Under the pieces are notes generated by a model, which did not search any database, had not been told where the DNA came from, and saw nothing but the letters and a program-made list of their open reading frames with translations. A stretch of 64,000 nt of DNA, taken from positions 6,431,501-6,495,500 of the forward strand of contig NC_090287.1 in NCBI RefSeq assembly GCF_037392515.1. Direction: 5' to 3'. The DNA is from Haliotis asinina (Eukaryota; Mollusca; Gastropoda; Lepetellida; Haliotidae). Position 1 is the stretch's first letter. The number at the start of each line of letters is the position of its first letter. Positions 25,245 to 37,139 of this stretch are shown one piece after another. The position numbers were made by a program, and so were the translations under genes.

Positions 25245-26635
25245 AATACGAGTTGATTTGTGAACCACCCATTTCAGGCCAATGTCTGACATAACATCTC
25301 TCATTATGAGAGGATACACCCCCAGGAAGAAAGCGTGAGGAAGTTTCAGTAAATAGTAGGTGGGGCCTAATTTCAAGATGAAATTTTCAAATCTGATTGG
25401 CCTAATGCATGACACAATATATATAACTGAAACTATACAAACATTATCGTCAGTCATCTAGACCCTGAAATATTTTGACATTATAATGCAAGTTTAAGTT
25501 TAGGCATTTACATTTTAATCTTTAGGAACTGAGCTTTCAGGCGTTCTGTAACTAATCTGCACCTGATTTTCTCTCTCTCTCATATCATAAACAGATAAAT
25601 GGATCACAGCCTAAAAAATCACTTAAAAATGACTTAAAGTGATTAATCACAATTATAATGGCTATTAGGTGTGAGTGTCCAAGGCGACCGTAGTGACAGA
25701 AACATATGTTGTTACTTGATGTTTGTTATTGTTGAGTGTTCGGTAAAAGCAGCCCTCGTTAAGAAAAGTACCGGTAAAAAGGTCCTAAATGTTCCTAGTC
25801 AAGATAATCCCGGTAATAAGTCCTCTTTTCAGGTTTTAGTTATTGTTTTCTATTGACATATACATACAAACGATCTATGATGTAAATCATGCCAAACCTG
25901 AAGATTGATGACATAACTTGATCAGTGCAGCGCTGTTTGAGAGTTCTTCATGTTTTTATCAGAATCTTAAGTCACTCTTTTCAAACTAAAATAGTTTTTA
26001 ATGTGTTTTATTACTTTCTTCCGACGGGCCTTTATCTAATAATCTCGCCAAGGATCTCTGCTCACTTTAGACAGACAGTATAAAATGACAACTCGAAGGC
26101 AGAGTCAAGTTTAACAGTGTATTGTAGACATCACGTTTTCAAATTCAGAAACCCCAAGAAGTTCCAAGGTCCTATTTCTAAGTTCATTCTAACTAAATAA
26201 CTATCAAAAGGTCTCAGCCTGCATTTTCAGCTTTTGGTGTGGCGACAGCAGACCGTCGACTTACATGCACCACTTCAAGTTGTGCATCACTGTACATAAT
26301 ATTTTAGATACCTATTATCCATTTCACAATGATATTTAAACAACTCATAGCAAAAGAGGCATATATAAAAAGACAGCAGGACAGTTGTAACACAGACATG
26401 TCCCACCCGATCAAGCGCTACCTAGACAATTGTCACCTCGGACAGCTGCCACCAAACCAACATGCAGAGACATTTGATTTCATGACAAGAAGACACAGAC
26501 AACTGTATGAAAAAAAACGGTGACAGAAAATCATTATCTATCTAACTGTCTATTAGTAAATATTTGCATTCGGGAGCTCTTTTCATAGTTTATATAACAA
26601 ACATTCCCCGATTTGAGAAGCTATAGAACAATTGT
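25245..26635. other. Non-coding segment inside the candidate element
   Basis: No recognisable gene. A 64-codon plus frame at 26329-26523 (Lys/Arg/His-rich, 'SHPIKRYLDNCHLGQLPPNQ') is followed at once by 'gtgaca' and could be an exon, but I do not recognise it. Confidence 0.35.
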
Positions 26636-27788
26636 TCAGAGTATATTTCTTTGCTCGTGAACTTTCTTTGCCAAAGTACGGTTCCTAACAAAGTCTTTGA
26701 TGTTTCGCCACGTACGCCCTCTCAGACACGGTTCCTGTGATAGGCACCGGTCAATATCCCGTTTTCCGGGAAGTTTCTTCAGTATAATATTTCTCTCGAA
26801 ATGTTTCAGGACGGCAGCTTTCTCACTCTCTGAACAGGGCCGTTTGACCAGTTTCGAAGAACCTGTTATATAGAAAAGTATAAAAAATATGCATTACAGA
26901 CAAACTTACGGACATATCCGTGCCAATGACACGTGCCGTGTAAAACCAACTCGGAGCATACCCGAAGTAAAAAATAAATGCAGAAACATCCATTTGGTTT
27001 ATAAATAAATGAGCTGCATTGTGAACGATAGTGAGTGAAATTGTGTGTAATCATCAATTATTGTACACTTATCACTAACAAACACATGAGATATTTTGTT
27101 TTGTAATAAATGTTTATCTCATTCACCTTTCGTCCTACGTTTTTTTCTTGGTGCCGCTTCGACGCCAGGGCAATCCTCGTCACTGGATTCATTTCCATCT
27201 TGAATGATAGAAAGTAGGATAGTACTGGCGAGGCAATAAATAATGCATAGTTTATACAAACTCATCTTAGTTCACTATTAGTTATCATTTCAACAGTAAT
27301 TTATACAGTCAAACTGATAGACACTTATACATTTTGCATATCTACATACCAAAGTAGTCAGGTGGCGACCTGCAGCCTCTTTTCCGCATCTCTATCGCCT
27401 TGTTATCTGCAATACAGGAACACTCCGTTTCAATCGCTGTTTAATAATTATACAATATGATGACATTGTGAATAGGTACGTTCAGAGACAACATTTCTGT
27501 GAGTACGTACCAGGGCCACACTCATCTCCACTGGATTCATCGTCGCTCTACACATCTTCCAGGTCAACATCTGTAGAAGATAAACTTTTAAATTGTGAAT
27601 GTTATTATTCCCAAGAATTTGCTTAGATTACATCACTTTCTCTAGGAAACATTGGGTACTCAGTCACAAAGCACCTGCTCTGTGATAATTTTAACAATAA
27701 TATTGGTGAATATATATTTAGATCAGACATTTGTTACAATGAACTATCTACAAATAATTGTCTACACATCATGGTAATAACATCTAAC

Positions 27789-29908
27789 CTTCTTGTAAAT
27801 CCACTTCAATTTCATCCAAGTTTCTCCCTTTCTGTTGAGTGTATTTGCCTCGTTCAAGAGTCAGAAGCAGTTTTGACACTTTGGCCACCTGTAACGTCTC
27901 ATCTGGGAGGCGGTAATACTCGCGATGAACCCGGATGTCATGTCCCATGAAGTCAGCCAGGATATTCAGTTCATGGTCTCTGAGATTTAGAATTTGTGAT
28001 AAAGTTCCTATTTGTTTCCTTAGCTTTGTTGAGGAAGTTCTGGTTCCTCTGCGCCACATTGCTGGCTGACTTCTCTCAGTACGTCCGACCTTCGAATATG
28101 GCCTAGGGAACCATAGTGGTTTCTTGCAAACACGTATGTGTTTTCATGGTCAACGACAGCAATGACCCTCTCTGATGTAAAGATCATTGGAACGGTCCTT
28201 CCTCGCTTACCGATGATCTCCACCCTCTGTAGTTTATGACAAAGATCTTTCTCAAATGGGGACAGACCTTCCGTTGCATCTCCTTGACGGGTAAGACTTA
28301 ACTTCTTAAAATCCCCAGTTTGAAACTTTGATGCCTCACCCTGTCTTCTCCCATTAAACAGAATAACTCGTGCTAATGAAGCTTCGTTGAGGACCTGCCA
28401 TGCACTGACATCATCAGATTGGTGTAAGGTAGCTGACGCCTTGTTGCCAACGGACCTGAAGTATGCCGACAACAACATCGTATCTTTGACTAAAGGTACA
28501 AACTTCACCTTGTTTCTGATTCTTTCATTCAGTGTCCTGTTGGCATGGGCGCTGACTTCATAGGGCCATTCCATTTCAACTAGATCCAGGAAATCATGGG
28601 CTTGCTGCTTTAAGTATTCATTTTGTGAAACCATAGCGTCTCTTCTTACTATGCCCGCGCAAGTCTTCAGTGACCCTCCTAGCTTTTTGGCTAATGACGG
28701 AGTGTCATAAGTATGAGTTCTGTCATTGAAACCAGATATTTGTCTTGCCGAAGTGACAACCTGTTGGAATGAGCCTGGATTGATGAAGCTTTGCAAGTCT
28801 GCACCTGATGGCCCAGCAGTTGCTCTTAGATTCACCAGAACTCTCCCTAGTTCCCTCAGTGTATTTCAGATAAAGTCAAACTGGTCATTGTCGTGTCCAT
28901 GTTTCAGAAAAAGTCTTTCTCCAAATTTTCGAATTAAAAGGTCCCCTTTACAACAGAGACCAATGCTGTCAGTCCTCATATTGAATCCTGCGTTGAATCC
29001 TGTTGATGAGCTCTCTGGGGATGGTAACAATAAATGCGCTCTTTGGAGTACCCGTTTATGTTTTGTTTGTGATGGGGCAAGGGCACACCGTTGAACGTGT
29101 TGCCAAAGCTCTTTCTTTACATAATAGCCAAGGCAGTGTTCACAGGGAACACACTCACTCCAGGGTGTATTTTCACTTGGTCTGTAGGCTACTACTATTT
29201 CCCCTGACCCTCTTGTAACCACATCTGTGTTATGAAGGTGGTTTCCTAGATTTCTCAGCTTGGTCATGATTCTGCTTCTTTCGATTTTGTTATTAGTAGC
29301 AAGATACTTTGCTACCTCGATTTCCTCTTTGTGCTTGCCTTCCAGGTGTCTTGGCAACTTGGATTGTTTTGAAAGGCAGTACGGACAGTGAAATGCTTTG
29401 TCGTATGACCGGCCATCTGCATTATTTGTAGTTGCTACCACTATACGTGGCTGAATTGCCGCAATATCACCCACCAAGGCCTTGGCTTTTTTCACTCACA
29501 GGGTAGATGTACGAATCCCCCGAATCGCTTTTAGAATCCTCTATCTTGTAACTGCTCTCCGAATCACTTTGTTCCGAAATTGTTGAACTTTCACCTGTCT
29601 TCTGCCTTCCCACAAGATGTATCATCAACTGCAGCTGTAGTCAAATGTGCTACTGACTGTTTTCTTGACTCCTTTGCATTTGGAGATATTTCCATAGCAC
29701 GCTCCAAAGTGCCTTCGGCTTCCCCAAGAGATGTATCATCAACTGCAGCTGTAGTCAAATGTGCCACTGACTGTTTTCTTGACTCCTCTGGATTTGGAGA
29801 TATTTTCTTACCACGTGCATTTGTTGATCTTTCCTTGGAATTTGTGGAACGTTGGACTCCACTATTCCCAGGTAAAGTGGTGGTATTAGTCCTTTCAGTG
29901 GCATTCTT
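27789..29908 (-). other. Linker, zinc-finger-like and tyrosine-recombinase-like exon
   Basis: The 5' part of this exon (29590-29908) encodes a Ser/Thr-rich linker in which a 41-codon block ('ESRKQSVAHLTTAAVDDTS') occurs twice in tandem (period about 123 bp). Next comes CPYCLSKQSKLPRHLEGKH (CxxC...H...H) and then CVPCEHCLGYYVKKELWQHV followed by QRC (CxxC...H...C). The recombinase-like part has 'VILFNGRRQGEASKF' (box I Arg), 'STKLRKQ' (box II Arg), 'DFMGHDIRVHREYYRLP' (the His of GHD, then the candidate nucleophile Tyr). These match the order of catalytic residues in tyrosine recombinases such as those of Cryptons. The usual box II His is not evident. The exon is interrupted in this copy. Confidence 0.7.
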
Positions 29909-30055
29909 CTATAAAAGATTGAAAATGATACACATAATGAACGACTGAGAGCCAACACTAATGGAGTCTTATTTTTACCTTTGCTGTCTGAGCGCTTTGT
30001 TAGAGTTATCTCATTTACATTTATTGAACGAAACGGGTGTGATAATGATAGATAC

Positions 30056-30639
30056 CTTACGCCAAGGGTATTGTTTGGAATCTTTGCCATGACAATACCG
30101 CAGCTCCTCTCCTTTTGTGATTGGTCTAAGAGCAAAAAAACAAAAAAACAATGCCAAGTCTTCCGTCCTCTTCTATAACCTTTGGCATGCAGTTTGGCCT
30201 TTTAGGTTCATCATTAATCAGCCTTCCTAAGGTTCCATCTTCTTTTGTGGCATCAATCCTGGGAGTGCAGAATATATCTGTCAAGTGACGCTATAACTTT
30301 CAGCTCGTTTTTCAATGTCTATCCGTTATTATGAACAATATATTGATATTGTATCAGTTAGATACTATATATGTTTAACTCCATATTTGTTGACGCCATA
30401 CCATCTCTAACATACCGAGAAACCAGTTAACGCACTTTTCATAAAATAAATGCATATTTCTAATGAATCAGATGATCCCAACTCACCAAAATGTAGACCC
30501 TTTATGTTGTACCTCAAAAACATATGTGTCACTGCCTTCGGGACTTTTTGTAGTGACGATACCTTCATATTTAAGCAGTCCAGTTTCAAAATCTCTTCCG
30601 CTGTAAACACCTCTTCCTGTAATGAGTGGATTTCCAAAG
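30056..30639 (-). other. KMT5A/PR-Set7-like SET domain (two exons)
   Basis: Exon 30487-30639 reads FGNPLITGRGVYSGRDFETG (the GRGV motif that opens SET domains), then 'SDTYVFEVQHKGSTF'. It splices in phase to exon 30056-30258, which gives WIDATKEDGTLGRLINDEPK then RPNC. This corresponds to the 'DATKE...LGRLINHS' cofactor/pseudoknot motif of KMT5A-type lysine methyltransferases. The closing motif, normally GEELxYDYG, reads GEELRYCHG, so the catalytic-region Asp-Tyr pair is replaced. The frame also shifts across a T-rich run before ALRPITKGEEL. Known family role: mono-methylation of histone H4 Lys20 by KMT5A. Activity of this copy is doubtful. Confidence 0.75.
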
Positions 30640-30899
30640 CTACATCATAGGAACTACCAAGATTTAAAAAAAAAATATTTTCATAAGAGAGGATTCTTTT
30701 TACTTTTTTCCTTGGGTAAATGTTCCTTGTATATATGTAAAACCATTACATTTTACATACCTGAACCATCTGTATTGATCTGTACTCGAAAATCCATCTT
30801 ATTCCAAGCATACAGCTGAACTTGACCCTTTTGCTTATTTCTTTCGGATCGCCTTGTCCCTGTGAAGTGCCATAATAACTAATTAAGTAAATGCTGGTA

Positions 30900-32930
30900 A
30901 ATTAAATATAAAATACATTACAAACACTTTGGATGCTGTCATTAGTACACCGTAGCTAATACAGCTTGCTATCTTGCTATAGTATTAGTTGCATATACCA
31001 TGCACTATCTGGTGCATAAAAGCATTTCAGTGCATAAAATGCGGGCAGTATTTATTTGACAAACCGTGCAACAAATAACATAATGGGTATTATATTTATC
31101 AAAACTTCCTCGCCATGCAAAATTTACCTCCAAATTCGAAAGATTCTGGTACAAAACTATGTTGCAAATTGATATCAGGATTTGAGTGAGTGAGTGAGTG
31201 AGTTAATATTTAGCGTCACATTTAGCAATATATAACATAATTTATTTCAATATTAAAATGAATAAATTTAGAACATACAAGCCTGCCATCGAAGGACAGT
31301 AAAAATACTAGATTATCACAGATACGAACATAAAACTAGCATGTGAAACTAAAATAGTGTAATTAAGAGGACAATACCATATAAAACACGGGCTTTAGAT
31401 CACCAAGAACTGAAGGTAGATCACCATACTTGGACATATCAAGATTTGAAGAACTTATGATAAATATAATGAACATAGCAATCCAGTTTAAACAGAAACG
31501 TGTAACATGAAACCTTTACTTGTGACCATTTAATGAATAAAACAGGAACTCAAACAAAACATGAAACACACGACTGCCATGCCAGCATTCCAAGTGGATT
31601 ATTTCTCATTACACTGTGCCTGTAATGAGGCATGTGCCTGACTGAATCCCTTTTGAGGTTTCGATGCACAGATGTAGCATCAATAAGTACATGCATTATC
31701 TACATGATATGATGATAGAGTAAAATATAATTTTCTTAATGCAATAAAAATATCTTTATAATCATTGAAATGGATCAGAACAACGTAGTATTTACGAGAC
31801 GACGTTTCTGGGCAAATTCTTGACCCGTCATCGGGTTAATGCCAGAATATGAGTTACTGGCAAAATATGCAAAATGTATAGTATTTTATAATATTATGCA
31901 TGAAATTATGATTGTGTCAATAGGAATCATTGTAAATGGGAATAAAGAAATAGTCCACCGACTGGTCACTTGTAATATGACTGTACTTCCATGGAGTGGA
32001 CATGTCCCATGTAGGTGGAACTGGGTATTCAAGATACGGATAAAGTAGTCACTTGTAACTCACTTATGTTTCCTTAAGGTTAACATTTGAACACATATCA
32101 GAAGTTACTGGAAACACAAAGAATCAACTTGTGTACAGTTGCAGTTCTAGGACTGACGTAATTTTGACGATAAATGGTTACAGAATGCCAACAATGGATA
32201 TGTTTCAAATTAAATAAGTCTTTAGGTGGGAAAGATGAGACAGATTTGAAAGTAGAGGGCGGGTGACCAGTCGAGGACTTGAACTTTAGCTTGGGGTTTG
32301 AGTTGAACTTCAAGAGCGGAGCGGAAGCACCGTCTAGTCTCTATGTATAAATAGAGTCCAATGAAATTTTGAATCGTCTGGGTGTTATTTTGAAGGAGCC
32401 GATGTCTCTATTCAAAGAACCCATTTTCAAAAACTTATTCTATGTACCCCCTTCACATATAGAAATTGAACAAAAAACCTAATGCATCAAATAAATTTTC
32501 CTAAAAAGGTATAAATATCCACAATTATATATCAAAAACGCCATCCTGAAAGAGCTGCATCTCGTCTTTTTGTCTACGCATAGAAGAAACACTGAGGAAA
32601 TACGTTTACTAGATTTCATGCATATACATGTATTCAGGCTTGCTTCCATTAGTTTCAAAATAATATTATCATCATTCACATATGCACTTTCATCATACCT
32701 TCTAGCACTTTGGTTTGTTAATTGTTTCTGAAGACATATATTTTTGTTGACATGAGCCAATTATCACACCTTGAAAATCACTATTTCATGAAACATACAT
32801 GTCTTTTAAAAGTGATATAGATATGGTTTAAGATTTAACATGCTCGTTTCAGCGTGGTACTGAGCAGTTTATCACCAACAATATCAAATAATGATTTTTT
32901 GAAATTTTGAATTTCAGAAAACTCACACTT
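30900..32930. other. Long intron of the SET-recombinase gene
   Basis: No further exon recognised. It holds the (GAGT)n tail at 31187 and short chance frames only. Confidence 0.4.
31187..31235. repeat. (GAGT)n with SINE-tail-like sequence
   Basis: 'gagtgagtgagtgagtt' is followed by 'atttagcgtcacatttagca', which resembles the reverse complement of the shared 3' tail of the dispersed repeats. It is probably a decayed 3' end in an intron of the SET gene. Confidence 0.45.
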
Positions 32931-34810
32931 ACCTGAAAAGCCTTCATCTCCCCACTTTCTAATGTCTTTCTGAATGTACTCAATATACGTTCTGCCTTCT
33001 GTCTGATGCGCCCACAGTAGGCAATTTGCCGACACTGCAAGTCAATATGACATTTTCTTTTTACTTTATCATAGTCGCGTGAAGAAAACTTTTAATTAGT
33101 GCGAAAACATTTGAAAGTGAACATCAAATATTGAGCAGTTTGTTACTCAAACAAGTAATATTTAGTGAACAATTATACTATTGATAGATACATAACAGTG
33201 AGACACAATTAACAATCTAAAACACCTAGGTTTCCACTAATAATTATAAGTACCTTCTTAACAGTTGAGATACTTTCAGGGTACTTTCTTAGTCAGGATT
33301 CCCAACTTTGACAGAGCTTTCGAACACTGTGGTAAGTTCGGCAATGAAAGGCGCATTTTTAAAGTAGATCAATAGCCTTTTTAAAACAAGGTTTAGAATA
33401 ATAGGTGAAATATAACCTTGCGTGAATGACAAGACACTTTAATGCTGAATAATGATAACTCAAGGCAAAACTATATTTTAGTGCAAAACATAATAATATG
33501 ATGCTTTAGGCCAGTGCGTCTTGAATAAAAGAACAATGACGCCACTAGTAAGGTCATTTTCTGAACTGAGTTTAGTTAATATCATTTAGTTATTAGATCA
33601 TTCTCATCACGGTGTTGCTGAAAAAACTATGTCAATCAAACCTGTTTTCCCAGTTGAAGAGAATTCCTAATTTCTTTGTCAATGCAGCTTAGCTTGATAA
33701 CAGTTCGTTGGACTGAAATAAATGATGAACCATCATTACAAAAAAGTGCGTTAGTTGAAGTTCTGAGATTGTTTGTCACAAATATGTCTGTATATAGACA
33801 CTGTGCGTAGATCCAAGCTTTCATTGAGCAATGTAAACGTATGGAGATACAATGTCATTTATGTCACGTCGAAGGTAAATATGTAGATATTTAGACATTT
33901 GGGATATAACCATGAATACATATATTGTACAGTACCTTCCAAAATAAGCAACACAAGCATATTGTGTGCTGAGATTATCAAGCAACTGTATGTATCTTCT
34001 CTTGTTGTTAAACTTTCTTGTAATCATTTAGTTATTACATATATAATTACTGCATATAACATTCGAAATTACTGAACATATTCAGTTGTAATGGTAAATC
34101 TTCTGTGAACTACGTGACACAATACTTTCAATGCGAGTAATTTTCCGTTAGCGAGTTATCAAAGTGGGCACGTCGTAGCGTACCAAATTACAACGCTGCC
34201 CTCAAGGGTCTTCCTTAGTGCACTAAAAAACAGGGATTAACTGAGCTTGGATGTATCGCTTCATGCTGTAGCCTGCAATCAGTTTTGATAGTGTATTGTT
34301 CATTATCAAGAAGATGTAAATACAATGTGATAATGCGATGTAATAGCTTAAGTCAAGATGTATATGTTTAATAGTGTCATTAATACAGTCGAAAAACATT
34401 ATACTCGATTTCTTTAATGAATTACCGACACACCTACACTATGAAAACCACATCTACACATAATTTACCTTGACGGAGCAGGAACTGATCTTCCTTCATG
34501 TCGAGAGATCCATTGCGCTGGTCCATGCCGTCCCGTGTAAGCGGGGACAGGCTCTACATGTGTGCGCACGTGTGTGTAGGCGCGAAAGTTCGACCAATGC
34601 TATTCACGAAGTGTGTGTATCGGCGTTTGTGGAATTTTACATGCAACCGGGACAAAATACAGTTTCAACTAAAAATACATTTTCTAGCCTTGCAAGGGTC
34701 AGAAACACCATTTTTGCTTAATATCTTAACCGGGGATGTCCCCGGTTCCGTGTGTGTCCCTGGTTGAAGGGTGTGTATAGATATCAATGTCCCCGGTTGC
34801 TACCTTTAAA

Positions 34811-34841
<31 letters not shown>

Positions 34842-34862
34842 CACACACACACACACACACGC
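34811..34862. repeat. (GACA)n / (CA)n microsatellite
   Basis: About eight GACA units run into (CA)n just outside the right terminal repeat at 34806. The left end of the candidate element is likewise bordered by (CA)n. Confidence 0.92.
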
Positions 34863-36110
34863 ATGCACTCAAGCAAACACGCTCACGCGTAGAAAATCCT
34901 ACATAATACTACCCCTCTGGTGCTATATACTGCTAATATACTAGAGTAATACACCTTGCCTCCACAAAGGGTCAACTCTACCAGATGTAAGGACACATGT
35001 TCGATGTGCCCCACCCCCTCCCGCGCGTGTCGCCACCCACGTACCTTCACAGCACTCTGAACTACACACAAACCTCTCCACACGTGTTCATTGAGGATTA
35101 TTCTTAATATTGCATAACTGTGAAGGGAAGTTGGTCATAAAACAAAGATGTAGGTGTTGACAATTAGCATCCCAGACTGTAACTGATAAATAACAGTGAT
35201 GTGAGTGTTTGAAGGACTGTCGGCGGCCGACATCCGATATATCGAGCTGGGGGAAGAGGGATTGGGGGAGGATGAGGTGTTGAGGCTGAGAAACATGTGG
35301 TAGAATAACTAGTAATTAGCACGTGTGTTTCAGGGCTGGGGGTGTGGATTGGGATCAGATAAAACCAAAGTCATCAGTTTGTTCTGTGAAATGAACGTGA
35401 GCACATTGTTGTGAGCGAGACGTCCTTCAGTGGTATAGTACAGAATACCGTAGGCCATCATGGAAACGCCATGGAGATTTCGAGGATGGTAGGTTTACTA
35501 ACATTACTTCATACATTGATTTCTTTGACTGGCATCCCTTGCAAGTTGGGTAGATGAGGAATGAGTACTATTTTTATGGATATACAACTTCGTAAAGGCG
35601 ACGTTGGACATAGAGTTTAATGCCATCGCTTGCTTGACATGTCGAAAGGTCGCCAATACAGACTGAAGAAGTTGTATATCGATAAAAAATACGCCCTGGC
35701 GACTGCTTCGGTACGAGTATTTAGTGGATTCTGAACTTACCTTGGTGTAAGTTGTCTTCTACCGTACAGTCCTCATTCCTCAAACATTGATGTTTCCATG
35801 CATGCTTGTGTATTCAAAAGAGAAAACAGCAGGTAACATATATGAGTAGGGACATCCGTCAGTCTTTCGACATCACAATGATATACAGGTATCGTTTCCT
35901 TGACGTCTCGTGATGTAGGCTACATCAGATGTTTGTCAGTAGACCGCCAAGACTTTTTGGTCATTTGCAGTCCTACGATGACACAGCTTTTATTATCTGA
36001 GATGGCAGAGACAGAAACTGTAAAATGTTTAGAATTGCTTTATTTAGAAAGATAGACCGCTGCCATATAGCTGGAATACGCTAAGTGCATTAAATATTGA
36101 AAACTATAAG
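34863..36110. other. Non-coding interval with one hairpin
   Basis: Contains TGTCGGCGGCCGACA, a perfect palindrome at about 35218-35232, and the hairpin listed separately. 'ATGGAAACGCCATGG' at 35460 precedes a possible donor (gtaggt), so a short first exon is conceivable but unsupported. Confidence 0.4.
35568..35692. mobile_element. Hairpin MITE, family member 1
   Basis: 'tttttatggatatacaactt' is mirrored by 'gaagttgtatatcgataaaa', with about 75 bp between the arms. A related hairpin lies at 47.2 kb and a half-copy ('gaagttgactacccataga') at about 40.06 kb. Confidence 0.65.
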
Positions 36111-36117
36111 AAGATCC

Positions 36118-36395
36118 GAGTGAGAATTGGTCTTCAGACACCTTTATGCTTGTCGTAAGAGGCGACCCGTGAAGGACCGGGGTAGAAAAGGCCTTCAGCA
36201 ACCCATGCTTGCCACAAAAGGCGACTAACGGGATTGGGTGGTCAGGCTTGCTGACTTAATTGGATGACACATATCGGTTATCAACTGCGCAAATCGATGC
36301 TCATGCCGTTGATCAGTGGATTGTCTGGTCTAGACTCGATTGTTTACATATAGCTGGAATAGTGGTGCGTGTGGCGTAAAACTAAACTCACTCAC
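36118..36395 (+). repeat. Dispersed short repeat, most complete copy
   Basis: Shows the whole family landmark order: 'catgcttgccacaaaaggcg', 'actaacgggattgggtggtc', 'gatgctcatgccgttgatca', 'gtggattgtctggtctagac', 'catatagctggaata' and 'ggcgtaaaactaaactcact' with cac. Confidence 0.85.
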
Positions 36396-36525
36396 ATAAG
36401 AGGCGACTAACGCTGTAGGGGTCGTTATAGGCTCACAGACTTGGTTGACACGTGTCAACTTAGATCGATGCTTATGCTGTAGACCATCGTCTGGCCTACC
36501 CTCAGTTAATTACAGACCGTCTCAG
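36396..36525 (+). repeat. Second, partial copy in tandem with the previous repeat
   Basis: Restarts 'cataagaggcgactaacg' immediately after the tail of the preceding copy and runs to 'gtctggcctac', then is truncated. Confidence 0.65.
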
Positions 36526-36689
36526 TATATTGCAATACAACAGACAAACAAAACTTTACTTTAAGGCATGGGCGGAAAGATAAATAATATGGATCAGGGA
36601 AAGTCTACACCGGTGTCGTTCAAGGGAGAAAACTCATATTATATGCCAGGTTACTGCAACTACTTTGCAGAACAGTTTAAGCGCACACG

Positions 36690-36815
36690 TGTTTCTCTGT
36701 CGGAGGCGTCGATAATAGCAATATTCCATCATTGTCACGGATGGAGGAACATTGCAATATCGAACCTAGGTCTTCGGCGTGACGAGTGGACGCTTAACCA
36801 CTAGGCTACCCCCAT
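36690..36815 (-). repeat. tRNA-derived SINE copy
   Basis: The minus strand starts 'tgggggtagcctagtggtta' (A box). The B-box region is degenerate ('ttcgatattg') and 'ggaatattgc' sits in the body. Confidence 0.7.
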
Positions 36816-37139
36816 CGCCACGTTTCGATAGTGATGAAGTGATAATGATAGTGAGCATTCTCAGATCAACAACATGACATTTCGGGGGATTTATTATATA
36901 CCTTACTTAGATACGATTTACTGTCGGATACAATTATATATCTGAATAGTCTGAGTCAACCTGAATGTGTCTGAACCGTTTCTGCATTCTCTAAACTTCG
37001 TCAGATCAGGGGGACTATATACAGATGTTGTATATTATCCCCTGGTCAGACTGACGAAAATTCAAGTGCCAGAAAGAGTATCCAACACATTCCACGTGCG
37101 TGACAATTTTATCAATGAATGCCTTGACGTCAGAACCAG

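Larger units (their letters stand above)
26636..33712 (-). pseudogene. SET - zinc finger - tyrosine recombinase-like gene, spliced, interrupted
   Basis: Minus-strand exons read from high to low coordinate: 33642-33712, 32933-33034, probably 30761-30859, then 30487-30639, 30056-30258, a long exon 27789-29908, and short exons 27511-27570, 27350-27406, 27127-27198 and 26636-26862. Most junctions keep phase and the last five join cleanly in phase. Domain order: an unrecognised N-terminal part ('CRQIAYCGRIRQKAERIL'), SET domain, Ser/Thr-rich duplicated linker, two CxxC zinc-finger-like motifs, recombinase-like domain, acidic Ser/Asp tail, basic NLS-like PRKKRRTK, and a C-terminal Myb/homeodomain-like segment ('KRPCSESEKAAVLKHF'). 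The reading frame is interrupted at about four points, so this copy is probably dead, unless some are assembly errors. Its position within TTAA-bounded inverted repeats suggests it is the element's own gene. It could instead be a domesticated host gene copy. Confidence 0.6.
24580..34806. mobile_element. Candidate 10.2-kb TTAA-flanked DNA element carrying a SET/tyrosine-recombinase gene
   Basis: The left end reads TTAA then AGGTAGTAACCGGGGACA (24576-24598). The right end on plus reads TGTCCCCGGTTGCTACCT then TTAA (34788-34810). The two 18-bp ends are inverted repeats with one mismatch and are both bounded by TTAA. Inside each end lie further GGGGACA motifs pointing inward: a dense array at 24.76-25.24 kb on the left and scattered ones at 34.54-34.79 kb on the right. 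Between them the only substantial coding content is the minus-strand SET-zinc finger-recombinase gene. TTAA targets are known for piggyBac and Kolobok DNA transposons, but no transposase of those kinds is visible. Alternatively the two ends could belong to two separate small MITEs that happen to face each other. Boundaries are seen; unity of the element is inference. Confidence 0.5.

Noticed and set aside
35460-35490. Possible short first coding exon (ATGGAAACGCC...)
   Set aside because: A start codon and a donor-like gtaggt exist, but no downstream exon joins it plausibly.
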